This document shows, in pieces, positions 23,126 through 35,960 of a DNA stretch of 64,000 bases. The stretch lies in NCBI GenBank assembly GCA_023634235.1, contig JAMKCF010000012.1, forward strand, positions 4,322,329 to 4,386,328. Direction: 5' to 3'. The position numbers and the translations under genes are program-made. Source of the stretch: Pisaster brevispinus (Eukaryota; Echinodermata; Asteroidea; Forcipulatida; Asteriidae). The first letter of the stretch is position 1, and every line of letters starts with the position of its first letter. Below the pieces are notes generated by a model. The model ran no database searches and was not told the DNA's origin. It saw only the letters and a program-made list of their open reading frames with translations.

Positions 23126-26100
23126 TACTTTTCAGTGTAACATACAGTTCATGACTAGGACTCACAAATAGATGTAAGTGAACAAGAGCTTCTTGGTAGT
23201 CAACAACTTTCTTAGTGATTAGAAAAAGAAATGTATTAATTATATAATGCGATGTATCCATTTGAGTTGCTGCCATGTTACAGAAAGTCTGTCCCTTCAG
23301 ACCAATTCATTTTAGTTCAGTTTCACGTCATTACTGAGATGCTTTTAGGTTGGCAGGCTCTGACTCGCGTCACGCTGGCGTTCTGTATAGTCGCGTCAAC
23401 ATCACTGGTCGGAGATGCCATTGGGCATAGGTGCTTAAATACAACTAACGCTGGGTGTAATTGCTTCCAAGTAATGGCAGAAAACACTAGAAACAGGACA
23501 TCCCCAACGGATCTGTCTGTACACTGAGACATTTTTTGGTTTAATACTAAACTGAAAAAACAAACACACACACACACACCTACAAACTCAAAATCTGTGA
23601 AAAACATCAATTTTGGACTTTTCATTCAGAAGCACAACCACCTAAACTGAATAATTTTTTACAAGCTGTTTGTATGTTGCATTCATTAAAAACTGGCATT
23701 GGAATGAATTCACTCATAGATTCCAAAACCCAATTAATACATGTATACATGGACAATACTTTTAAGAATTAAAAAAGGTCACTGGTTTCAGATCCATTTT
23801 AATCAATGTTCATCTGGTTATTTTCATATTACGAAAATGCTACAGTATTATTAACAAGTTGTGTATATGTAGCATGGCAATAGACTGTAACTAACTACCA
23901 CTAAAGAAGAAACTATGAATGGGTGTATAGACTATCACTTGCACCATTGCAACATCACTGGTGCTCTTCCTTTGTACACAGCATGGTTGAGTAAATCAAC
24001 TATATTTGTACATAAAAAAGACTTTACAACAAGTCTGAACGAAGGTCATATGCATTAACACCATGACAGTAATCTCTCTTGAGTAATTGTGGTTTCGAAA
24101 GGAACCAGTGGACTCAAAGTTTCACAGAGATTTACCAACATAGTGTAACCGCAAACTTGTTATATTATTGTCTTTCCACCATGCAAACCTTCAAGTCTCA
24201 TTTATCTATTACACTAAAAAATACACAAAATGGAAGATTCTCCCCTGCCTCCCATTTGCGTCCCCCATAAAAACTGGTTAATGGCTTGCGTGCTAAACCC
24301 ATGGAGATGCCCATCCACAGTGGTTGGGATGGTAAGATACAAATGTCTTTGATACAGGATGAATTCTCATCATCAGCACCTGGCAGCTTCACAGGAAGGA
24401 AACATTTGACAGTGAATGGATGACAGCCATTGCTTCTCCGCCCAACACAAAACAAGGAGTGACAAGAAAAATCAATATAGCCAGTTGCACTATGTTTTAC
24501 TATGTGCCTACGCAATACAAGGAGATCACAGTGCAGTTAATTGCTCAAACCGGCCACCAACATGTTCTCTTTTTGTCTGGTAAACAACAAAATCATACTA
24601 AAAATGTTGGTCAAGTATGTGGCTATAATTGAAGAAAGTGGTTGGGGGCAAAAGCCCTTTCACAAGAATCAACCTCATCCAAACACCAGGCCTTCATTAC
24701 CAGGAGAGCTATAAAATGCTCTCTTTAAATGATTGAGAAGAGCTCTTGGCACTCCTAAGCACTAAATTTCACTCTTGTCTAAAAAGTGAATATAAACATG
24801 ATTTGATTACATCAAATCTGACTGTGACGTTTAACTCTATAAGACAGTCTGACGATTCATACTGCATGTACTGGATTGCAGAATTAATTTGGCTGATTGT
24901 CATTTTTTGTAACAAGATCAAAGCTAATAAAAGCCACATTTGTAGTTCATTTCCACTGTGAATAAAATTATGTTTTTTCCTTCAGAAAAAAACAAATCCA
25001 CTTCAAATTTTACGGAGTGCACTCCTCGGGCAAGGTTAAGGTCTGGGACAATAACAGTCTGTATCTTCAACAAATCAACAGTCATTGTTAGTGACATCAG
25101 ACCTTGGAACTACATGCTTTATTGTTCATCCTAAGACGGTAGACGGAATCCCACATCCTGTGAAACCCCATTTTTAGCTGACATTACTGTAAGTAGTTCA
25201 AGGCCAAAATGAATTCATTCTAATGCAGTCCCTGGAAAATTAAGCACACATACATTGTACTCTATCAAACTAATTTGAATCAACAAAATACCATCTTGAT
25301 TAACACACTTCAGTATGTGTATTACCATATTTTATAAGCAAGAGGCAACAACCACTTAGGCTTTTGTGTTCTAACCCAAAAGCAAACAAGAAGGAAAAAA
25401 AGGTAAGGATCTACCGAAAAATGGGTTAGAAATACACGCAAGTCAAAATTAATGAGTATGAATTTATAAATATGATTCTAAAGACAACAGACTAGGAAAA
25501 CGGACCAATTGCAAAGACAAGTATAAAGGTTACATTTTTAGTTATTTATGAAGTTAAAGCATTGGTAAACGTTAATGATAAATTGATGAACAAATACATA
25601 CAAGTATGTAGACAGCATGAGTGGAGCTATCTATCAAAGAATGTTCGGTTATTGTTTAATGGTGCTCAATCAGGAAGCACACCCACTACAAACTTTATGC
25701 CCTTGACTATCCCCTATGAAATATTGCCATCTGATATACTGTCAAAGTCAAGCAAATAGTAGTTGCAGACTCCTAAAACCACCAGTTCTCATTTTATTTG
25801 CCAAAAAGCATGCAAGCATCTCTGGAAAAAAAGGTTTTTTTTATTTTTCAAAAGTATAGTTTTCACTAAGCATGTGCACCCAATCTGATGAAATTTTGAC
25901 AGGTTGGTTTTAAGGTGTGTTTATTAAATAAATTTACTCATCTATCAACAAAAGATGACAAAGAAATAGTCCTGTCTGTTGTTAAAAAAGAATGCAGTCT
26001 GAATGACACTACAATGGAAAGACTATTCCCTATAGATTTTCTTTAAAATTTGCACATATCAACCTACTTTTTGCATACTTTATAGTGTTTAATGACATGG

Positions 26101-29100
26101 TGTACATTTTAGGTTGGTCTTGTACTTTAAACACAAATGAATTGAGACAGATGAATCTTCCATTTAATATAATAATAATACAACTTGAAATGCAGTATGG
26201 TTAGACTACATAGAACACTTTTTGATTTATTTTAAAAAAATCTGAATCCGCCCAAATAAAAAAATTGATACAAAAATATACAGAATGCCTTCTTATATAA
26301 AGCAGAATTGTTTCTCAAAATGTTATGGTTGTGTTAAGTAGGATATTTATCACTCAAGACTCATTCAAAGCTACCTGATGTAAAATAGGTATAAATATAA
26401 AATGTAAAATACATATGTATATAAATATATACAACAATATTTCAGGCATTTTTTGTGGTGCAAATGTCATTTAAGATCTCTGTGAAAATAAAAACTTACA
26501 TTAGATGACACCCATTACTGAAAAAACCCACCTTGTATGAACCAAAGAAATGCATCAGAACGACTATTTAGTTAAAAGCAGACACAAAAAACAATACTGA
26601 GGCATTGTTGACACAAACCTACTTGGATTCCACCGCTGTGTTTTCCCGAGGTAGCGTTTCTAGTTTACCGACTCCTACTATTCCCTCCTTAAATAATCAT
26701 TGGCACATCTGAAGGAGGAAATATGAATACCTTATTACACAGACATTCTTGCGAGACAGAAAGACTGGCAGGCAGACGACTTCAAAAATGGTATCACTGC
26801 CATCCAAGGAGAGAGTGTGCAAGAGAAAGAGAGAGAGTGAGTAGACACAGCAGAATTCAATTTTGTCAAGCCCCTTGGCCAGCCACGTCAATATCCATTC
26901 CTACTTGACGTCACAGCAATTGCATCTCACTCCAACAAATTGATTTCCACCTTGGTGGAATATGACGAAGGATCCACTAATCAGCACTAATGAATTACTG
27001 TGCCAATTGGTGATTCTGCCAATAACTTATACACGGGGCAATAAATGAACACTTCAAGGAATGGCGGGTTGAATATTATTGAAAGAAAAACCCAAAATGG
27101 AAAAGCTACGAGGACAGCATCTACTGCTACATGACAGAGTGTATAGAATATGGAGGCAAGGTGTCGATAACACCGAAGTTGGTGTCTTCAACCGAGAAGC
27201 TACAAACATTCTACACAAATTTTGCTAATCTAGCATGCCACCTGACACTATAGTACTTTGCAATCTGCAATCCAAAACTAATTGTACATTTGATATGTAA
27301 AGTGATATTTTTATCACACTGATGCGTGAAAACTCAATTGGTTAACCCTAAATATTTATTACACAAGTCGTACATGTACATGGAACAAAAAGGCAATGTA
27401 TCTTACAAAATAACAACTATATTGGCCACTCCTCCCTCCCCCCCCCCCAAAAAAGGTGGCAGATCCAAATGAAAAAAGTGGGATTTCAGTAAGCAGTCAT
27501 TTCATACACACAAAAATCAACATTATCTCTTCTCCTCCCCCATGTTTTTTTTTTTTACTGCATACAAAATGAGAAGCATGGCAGTAAACCTTTCCTTGTA
27601 TTCGATTGATCCGTCTGACTTCGTTGACGGATTATCGTGTGTCGGTTTCGTTTGGAAGAGTCTCAGTAAATTATGGGGGAAAAAAGGATCTGGTGGGCCG
27701 TAATCCAATTATGGCAGAGCGCCAGTATGATAATCCCAAGTTAAATTTAATCAACCTCGCAGTCAAGTACACCGGTCCATGCGCAAGGTTTCAGCGGCTG
27801 CAAACAAAATTTGTAACCCGTGGCGGGAAAATAAAAAAGTGCCAATCAATACGCACTATTAAAATGGATTGACATTTTAATAAAAAAAAACCTAGATTTG
27901 GAAATTTTCAAAACATTTTATGCCAATATTTTGGAAGAACTATGATTAAAGATAGATTTTATAGCATCTGTTTACATATTTCCAAACTGCACAAATATGC
28001 ATGGAGGCAGAACTATTCTTGTTTGTTCTGTTACTTCACTTTTTCTGAATCTTTGATTTATACCTTTTATTTTGGAAAAATGCAATTTACAAATTTATCC
28101 ATTGGATTAAGGAGACTAACCAAATTTGTTTTTAAACCAATTACTTAGTACAAGTATGCCTTGAAAACAGAATTAATCAAACAAAAGTTAATAAAAACAA
28201 AAGCAAAAGCAGTAATCATGTCAAACTAGCTCAACTAGAATGATTTCATTTATACTTCAACTCAAATAGAAACTCAACACCCAAATTTCTGAACTGTTTG
28301 TGGTGGTATGCAGGATCCCATTGTAAATAAAGCCTGTTTCAATTGACTGATGTTGGCACAGCTCTCTGAAATCGGCCATGGCGTTCTGGAATCTTAGACT
28401 TCGCTCCCATGTAGAATACAATGGTAAACAGTCCTGGCAAGGTATAGATCTCTTATTTGTCCAACAAAAGGCAAAGGTCTGGAATAGGGATTACACAATG
28501 ATCCCTGGTAAAAGGGAGATTTTAAGCATGAATTCCAATACCTCCAGTACCTCTTTGTACGATGCAAATGAACCGTGACAAGGCGAGTGTATGCACTGTG
28601 TACATTACACTGGAACGTCCAGGTGGATTTACATTCACCTGCTGTTGACCTTGTACCCCTACAAATTGCTGTCAAGGGCATCCAAAGGACAACTTTAAAG
28701 CGTTAGTCACCCATTTTCTGGTGTGTGAAAGTTATGCGTTTACACACATCTAAGCAGTTTAAGACTTGGCTTAATCGTCACATCGTGACACAAAAGAGGT
28801 TTACCCACTTAAACTTCAATGCATTGCTCATCAAGATATTCTACATTCCCATCAAAATATCTCAGATGAGCAGGAAATCTTGCCTTTGCTTTGAGACTTC
28901 CGTCCAAAAAAAGATCTGACCAATAATTGTTTTTAGTTCAGGCAGAAACATATAACAGTTTGTGTTACAATCAAAGCACTCTCTATTCAATATTTGTCAT
29001 TCCATAGCTGCAAGCCTTTTTTTCAGTACAGCATAAATCAGTTTGTTTTTCTACATAGTCTACATTGTTTGCCCAAAAACAAAGGATTGTCTCCAGTTCG

Positions 29101-29360
29101 ATGTACTTCGAGCCAAACATGGAGTACAATAATTTTCAATTAATTGCTTACTACACATTGTTGCAACAGTTGATCCAATCAATTTATTTCACACCTTTAA
29201 AGCTTAACCTACGAGAATGGAGGACAACATTTTCACACTTATCGTCGCTGTTTAGTGTTTTCACAAAAAACAATTGGGCCACTGCAGTCAAACTTTTATA
29301 TTTGGAGAAAACCGTGTTCAAGCTATTTTTGAAATTATTGTTTTGTAGACTGTTTGCAAT
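23126..29360. other. Long non-coding stretch
   Basis: No gene or full repeat recognised over 6 kb. Moderate-GC unique-looking blocks occur at 23340-23500, 26740-27010 and 27590-27860. A 19-base motif at 27266-27284 recurs at 31951-31969. The frame at about 28735-28800 only faintly resembles a LINE C-terminus. Confidence 0.45.
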
Positions 29361-29520
29361 TTAAACTTCCTTATTTTAAAAACCACAAGAGATTTTGAAC
29401 CCCTCAAATCTTTTTTTTTTTTTTTTTATCATAGTAAGTTTTAAACTTCAATATTTAAAAATTCACAAGAGATTTTAAACCATGCAAATCTTTTGTTATT
29501 TTTTTATCATATTTTTTTAA
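29361..29520. repeat. Two tandem copies of an 80-bp unit
   Basis: TTAAACTTCCTTATTTTAAA at 29361 and TTAAACTTCAATATTTAAAA at 29441 begin equal 80-base copies sharing CACAAGAGATTTT(G/A)AACC and CAAATCTTTT. A T-run separates the halves of each copy. Confidence 0.7.
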
Positions 29521-30659
29521 TCATTTTTTTATCAAGTTCAATTAATGAGTAATTTACGGTTAAATACAACTGTCTCTTCGTGGAAACCGCACAACTCGGG
29601 TCTCTGTGTAGTGCGTAGTGTACAAACCAATATAAGTGGCTGCTCATGAAAACTCAAAATCATCTACATCACACAATTGTCTCTTCATGAAAAATGCAAA
29701 AAAAGACAGAGCATTTAGTTTTGGCTCTGTGCTCTTGCTATGTACTTCAATGTGAAAATTGGCAAAATGAAGATTGGCTGTTCATGAAAACTCAAAAATT
29801 GTAAATTTTGTGATATTGTCCTTACCAGTGCAGTGCTAATTAGTGTAATAAGGAATCTATGATGTTTTATGACTTGAAACTTGGGGAAAGTGTTGATGTC
29901 AATGACAACATCCAAAATGTGTAAAAAGACCAATTTGCCAAAATGTGTGATTTTATATTGAATTTGCTGTTCATGAAAATGTGACGACATGTACCTCTCA
30001 GAAAACCTGGTTTAGCCTAATGAGACTTCATTGAGAAAAAAACTTTAAAAGCAACCCTTTTTGTATGTTTCTGTAAGAGACATAGAATTATAACTTACTT
30101 ACTTGGTTTCTATTTCATTTCCACTTAAATTCAAAAGAAAGAGAATATAAAAGTGCCCCCAAATTGGCTCAGATTGCACCACAGAGCATCTAGGAGCCCA
30201 CAGGTCCCGCGGCTCTCAAGCCGGCCCCATATTGCTTAGCTTTTGGCTTTCACCAGTAGTCTTTGAAAAAACAGCAGTCAACATCCCCTGGCAAAATGTG
30301 ATCTCGCAGGCCTTAACCATGCAGTTGGATTTTGAAGGGTTGAGTATAGTTAAGAGTTCAGAGAAAAATTATAGCATCTTCCGCTCCTATGTTCTCAAAG
30401 AAGGAACAATGCTTATGCTTAGAGAAATGTTATATTTTCTCATGTCAGGAACCTACCGTTTTAAACCGAAACATGTTTTTAAAACATCGCATTCCCTTTT
30501 TTATAAAAGTGCAATTGTAATTTTCCAACTGAGATGTTCTTTATCTCCACAGAGGTTTGATTTGTTGGATTAATAGAATAAAAAGATCAAACTAAACAGG
30601 TAATGCATAAATATTTGAGATGCATGCATTGCAAAGGCATCCATTTTATCATATTTTGC

Positions 30660-30828
30660 TTTTACCCTACACCAACGTGTGACAAGCACTGTATACTCAG
30701 CGCTTATTCCGAGTCCTGTGTAAACGAAATCCACAGACATCTATACTACTTGGGTGGGATTTAAACCAACAACCCACATTCTACAGCAGAGTCTTATGCA
30801 CTAGACTAGACCACCGAGGAGAGCATGC
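30660..30828 (-). repeat. tRNA-headed SINE copy
   Basis: In reverse orientation: tail-side TTTACCCTACACCAACGTGTG and TATACTCAGCGCTTATTCC, then the B-box relic GGGTGGGATTTAAACC (30749-30764), TCTACAGCAGAGTC and an A-box relic CTAGACTAGACCACCGAGG (30802-30820). Same family as 39185 and 49694. Confidence 0.55.
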
Positions 30829-32737
30829 CCCACGATGAATAATTTAAAGAAATAATAACACAATAAAACAGTTGGACCAATACAAAGTATTTACAAGTTC
30901 TATTTGATTGAAGATGTCGGCTATATTTTGGAAATGAGCTTTTGAACAAAAAATAGTAAGCAGTCTCCAAAACTGCAGTTAATGAAATATTTCAAATTTA
31001 TTTTTCAAATGTGTGCAATGTTTCCACCCATACTTGTACTGTACTTTTACCCTGATTAGAACTCATTTCTCACTCGATCATAATGATGACAGCTTCTGTG
31101 TAAAAACACTGTGTACCGAAGAAGAAAAACGGATTAATCAATTTCCATGTGCCTTAAAGACAACCATCCATAAAAAATCAATCGGAATGGATGGATGATT
31201 GATGAACCTGGCTCTAATTAAATTTATGTGAACAGATGGTTAGGCTACTTGTAGTTTGCGGTGGTGAATGGATCCTTTAGTGGTGTGTGCATACACACAC
31301 TTGAGTCACATCTTGGGGCTAATTTTACGGGGGTGGTGGTACACCTGTGCGCATATTTTTGGTGCACCGATATGTTTTGCCTCAGAGCAAAAGGAGGTTA
31401 CCAGCCCATATAACACGTAATGTTTACTGTATTTGGCTGGTTCCTTGTTCATCATTCATCAACAGTTTCTGTATGAAAGCAAATCTACTAACTGGACACG
31501 CATCACTTTATCAATGTCATGTAAGATGAAAAGTCTACAAAGAATAACAGAGAAAATGTATCAATCAAATAATAAGTACATCCCACAGTGTCTGCACTTG
31601 ACCTTTTGCATGGTGTGGCCATCTTGATTTTTCTCCGATCCGAACCGAGGGTGGAAGAAAAACAGTCTGGTTTCCTTTGGTTTGAAATGAATACAAGCAT
31701 TCATTACTGTTATTGGATACAGGGAGCATGACCAAGATATTTGTGAACATGATAAAGGTCTATTGAGAATCTACTCATTTTTTTCATCCAACCACAAGGC
31801 AGGAGGGAACAATAGTCTGAATCTTCTTGGTCCAATGAGATCCAGCGCTCATGACTCCCAGAGCATGATTAAAGTGTCGGCTGATCTAGTACCTGAAAAT
31901 CTAATTGCTAACTAATAATGATGCTGCCTGATCCCTAGTCGTATCCAATTTGCAATCCAAAACTAATTGCAAATTTGACACTTTGCTATTAACAGTGGCA
32001 CTGTAAGTTCGTTTGATTAATTGAAATTAAGCACAGTCATGACAGTTGCTAAAGAAAATTGAAAGTGTTCACAGATAATGCTTTAACCACTTCATGTTGG
32101 ATGACGTGTTTTCCTGCCAAACTTTTCCAAATTGAATAATGGTTGGCATTTATAAATGCCTGGAACAACTTCAAAGCCTCAATTTTAGGTTGCAGTTAGT
32201 TGACCGGCTGATGCCCCCAGACAATCCATTGTAAGTGTGCACAGGCATGCACCTACCGTGCTACGCTTTGTTTCCCTGTACAAAGAGGGACATACATGTA
32301 GGGTACATACATGTAGGGTACTGAATTTCATGCTCAAAATCTCCCTTTCCTCGATTCCAGACCTTCAACCTTTTGTATAGTACAAACGAGGATTATGAAA
32401 GATTGATAGGCTGCCACCATTGTTTTTCATATGAGATGCACATCTGAGATTCCAGCATACCATGGCTGACTATCGGCCTTGGCTTACGGTCAGGGTTTGG
32501 TCCTATTCTTGGTAAGACATTCCATATTTCTCCAAAGAGAATGAAAAACCCCAGGTGCATTTTTTTAAAAACATTTGTTGTCCTTACTTTATGTAGTCAG
32601 GGTTCCATTCTGATACTGATATTTCCCCCCCCCCCAAAAAAAACCTTCCGAAGTTCGGAAAAATAATACCGCGCAGAGGCATGGTAAAGATTTTCTTAAT
32701 ACCGACGTAAAGTGGTTATGTTCCTAGCACATCATTT

Positions 32738-32775
32738 TACCATGGAGGAAGAAATAGACTTCCTCCATGGTTTTA
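32738..32775. repeat. Compact hairpin with ACCATGGAGGAAG arms
   Basis: TTTACCATGGAGGAAG and CTTCCTCCATGGTTTT form a perfect 13-bp stem with a loop of about 6 bases. The same stem recurs at 35269-35337. Confidence 0.55.
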
Positions 32776-33599
32776 CTCACTCTTAAGACTGACAATTCAA
32801 GTTTTCAAAAAACATATATGACCAAAAATCTAACCAGTTGATACAGGTGCCCATGTTTCAACACTATAGAAGAATCAAGTTTATAACAGTTTTCATCAAT
32901 ATTTTTTCCCTTGTCCGGTACATCACTATTGCAGAAATTTTAGGATGGTGTTAGACCAAATCAATATGTATATAGCCCCCAAGTGCTGTGCAAATTTGGT
33001 TTCAATCACAAGTAAAGTCCACCATTCTAAGAAGTCAATATAATTGCATTGTAAACAAACTATCTCAAAACACACTGTCATCAGTGAAGCACAAAAAACT
33101 TAGCATTCCCTAATAGCTGATCAGAAGATAAACACATAAAAGAGTTTGCATTAGGTTATAGCGCATTCACACATTTAAAAATAAACCTGAACTTTGACGC
33201 TAGGCACGTAACAATGACCAACTCCTAGTAAATTGAAGGATATTAATTGAATGGCCACCATTTTAAGAACAGATTTTAAAAGACCAACCCCAAACCTTCA
33301 GTAAATTTGAAAGAAATGCATTCATCAGTGAAACAAAATCTACGTTAAAGGTGGATTATACTGTGTACTTAATCTTTCGTGAGGAAAATGCAATGTGAAT
33401 AAAACATTTTTTAGAAGCTTAATCAGCCAAACACATCAATAACACAAACTACATGTATGTCAAGGCCAAAAAGTACATTAATGAAAAACAGACACAGTGT
33501 CAGGGTTCACTCTTAAAACACTGCAGTAAAAATTGCTTTTAGCTAGTACACACCATTTCTCAACTTGCCCTGTGAGCTACTAAAAACTGTGCAACATAC

Positions 33600-33780
33600 T
33601 TGTTTACATTTCTGGTACATTCTCGTTTGTGCATCCCTAAAAAGACATCGTTTTCTTTCAATGCTGTACTCAACATCTTCCTCCCACAGACTTTCCACAA
33701 CAAATTCCTTGTAAAGAACCCTTCTCTTATAGAATTCTCTTAAGAGGCCCTTTTGTTCCCATTGCCCTTGGTCTCCATCA
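33600..33780 (-). CDS. Candidate internal exon, unrecognised product
   Basis: On the minus strand a possible acceptor (GATGTTTTTAG) at 33781 opens about 60 codons that run to a good donor (CAA/GTATGT) at 33600/33599. The peptide is charged and aromatic-rich (QGQWEQKGLLREFYKRR, YKEFVVESLWEEDVEYS, IERKRCLFRDAQTRMYQKC) and looks like the edge of a helical protein. I cannot name it. If real, it belongs to a minus-strand gene between SLC5A7 and LRP2BP. It may equally be a decayed element. Confidence 0.25.
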
Positions 33781-35268
33781 CTAAAAACATCTACATGTAT
33801 ATTTAGCCTTTGAGAAATACTACTGATTATGATCAAAACATCAGGACGTTAAAAAGGCAAAGTATACCTTTAGTTTTTGGAACCATTGGATTGTTTTAAT
33901 CCTATAATAAATGTAGATATATACAATAAAAACTAACCTGTGAACATTTCATTTCAAAAGGTGGTAGTGTTTTTGATATGTATCACTGAAAATCTGGAGT
34001 GGTTATGTTCACACAGGAAGAATAACCCGCAATTGGATCACTCAATCTGAGAAACATTTCATACGAAACTCAGATTGAATTTTTTTTAAAATCCCTAATA
34101 CTCTAAAACCACATTCCTTGGAAGGGAGTCATTTCTCAATACATTATCAACAGCTTCTTTCCAAGTAAATTGTTATGGTGGAAAATTTTTGGAGTCATTA
34201 CCAAAGGTCCATGTATACCCTCCCTTTGAAAATGTTTGCATTTTTATCCCGTGACATTTTTTTGGGATGGTAAACCAAATTATATAGGCCTACATGTAGG
34301 GGACATTATTTCAATAATATAGACCAGCTGCCAAAAAGAGGAGGTTTTATGTGGGGCTGGGTGTGGTCCCCCAAAAGAAAAAAATAGTTTTGAATGATTC
34401 TAAGTGGAGGGGTGGGGCTAACCAGCATAAGCGGCCAGGGTGAACTCATTTTCGGGTGAACCAGCTAGGGACATTTTGGATGCCACTGGCCCTGGAGGCT
34501 CTGTTCATGTATGGAAGTGCAGAAGCTCAGAGTCAATACCACATTTAATCACTTCTACCTCCATGATTTAATTGAGCTTTACTGATTGAAACACACAACT
34601 TGGTAAATGATCAACTTCTATGACTAGGCCTACATACTATGAGATTCTTAAAACAGAGACACAGGTAATAGAACTACATAAAACTTGGGGAGTCGTTCCA
34701 TATCCAACTGCAACTTCGAAGGGATTTTGTTGGACGATTGGGTTGGGTTTTTTTATGGATGATTGACCTTTTACAAAGAAAAAGCAAGCGGACATTTCAT
34801 TGCGCGGCTGGAACTCTCGCATACTCATTCGTGCCCAAAGGAACAGAATCGTAGACCCCCATGCAAATTGACTAATTTTTATGATCTCAACACTTTACTG
34901 AAAGTACACTTTGTAACAATTAAAAGTGTTCCGCTCTCTGTAGTCTGTCAACCTATCTAGTTTTTTTACCTAAAATAAGAGGGTTGCTGCTTTCTAATGA
35001 ATGGGCTCCAGTCCATGTCATATTGTTTAACAAACACAATACCATTTTGTGAAAGAAAGAACATACCTGATACCATCCAAGCAGAAACTGCTGACAGCCC
35101 CTTTTCAGTAAAATATTATGTTTTTACTGATTATGTTATTTAGTTGTTACCCCTCTGAAAAAAAATGCCTAGGACTAAAGAGGTGCAGGTCAAGGTTACA
35201 ACAACCACTAATGCATGCAATTGCAATACCCTTAACTTGACTTCACATCACCTTAAGTTTAATCTATT

Positions 35269-35337
35269 TACCATGGAGGAATAAAATGGTTTTGTTGGTC
35301 TATACCGGTTTCCGGACGAAGGTCCTTCCTCCATGGT
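35269..35337. repeat. Hairpin with ACCATGGAGGA arms, longer loop
   Basis: TTTACCATGGAGGA and TCCTCCATGGT enclose about 46 bases that contain CCGGTTTCCGG. It shares the stem of the 32738 hairpin, so both are likely internal deletions of one foldback family. Confidence 0.5.
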
Positions 35338-35459
35338 TTCACCAAGCATGGCATGGTTTAACAATTAAACCACACACACTCCTCGTACGAGACGTGTCTC
35401 CGACTGTAAACATACAAATATCAAGGACTATTTATATTTTTACACTAAGGACGTGTGGT

Positions 35460-35960
35460 TCGAGGGTTACGACTATCGCAACCACCGTTTAGATTTTAGC
35501 ACATTCCCAATGATCCACAGCCGGGTATTGTTCAAAGATAACATCTTCAAGAAACAGAAAAACAACCCCGCGTTATCAATTCCTACCTTTACCTTTACAT
35601 CAACGGTCACACGTTGTCCACTTCGGTCGTCTTGCGAGAGTGGACGTATAAACTGCAGAACAATGTCTTGAACACACACACACACAACACCTGCGATAAC
35701 TTCAACTACCATAAATGAAGCAGTTCAACACAACATAGACGAACATCTGTGTGTTGACTATCGCAAGCATGAATGGAAGTGAACAATTGAGATCGTGCGC
35801 TGTGTGGGTAGTGGTGGTGCATGGTTGATCTCTCTCAAACAAAACAAGTGTGCGGACGACAGACGACACGTGGTCGATGATACAACGCCCTCAAGCGCGC
35901 GCCGATGTACAAGTTGCTACAGCAACCACTGACTGTAATTTGTAAAGTGTCATGGCGCTG
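35460..35960. promoter_or_regulatory. CpG-rich patch, candidate promoter region upstream of LRP2BP
   Basis: This stretch is visibly richer in CG dinucleotides than its surroundings, for example around 35850-35910 with ACGACAGACGACACG and CAAGCGCGCGCCGATG. It lies about 1.7 kb upstream of the LRP2BP coding start. A good donor (CAG/GTATGT) at 36257/36258 on the plus strand could end a non-coding first exon. A 79-codon minus-strand reading frame at 35473-35712 overlaps the patch but has no recognised product. Promoter function is inference. Confidence 0.3.

Larger units (their letters stand above)
29521..35268. other. Long non-coding stretch
   Basis: Contains the SINE at 30660, the hairpin at 32738, the exon candidate at 33600 and a 16-base duplication (GTACATACATGTAGG, 32296-32320). 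GCTGTTCATGAAAA-like phrases recur at 29640-29970. Nothing else recognised. Confidence 0.45.

Noticed and set aside
23563..23580. (CA)n tract as a possible regulatory Z-DNA element
   Set aside because: Too short and common to support any claim.
28725..28919. LINE ORF2 C-terminus (FKTWLNRHIV)
   Set aside because: Only a handful of residues resemble the typical motif; no reverse transcriptase frame lies upstream.
30232..30573. 113-codon plus-strand frame
   Set aside because: No ATG at its start, AT-driven composition, and no recognised domain; chance frames of this size are expected in 64 kb.
35473..35712. 79-codon minus-strand frame with a hydrophobic start, as a secreted-protein exon
   Set aside because: The hydrophobic part is a CA/GT microsatellite translation (VCVCV), and it overlaps the CpG-rich patch; no family match.
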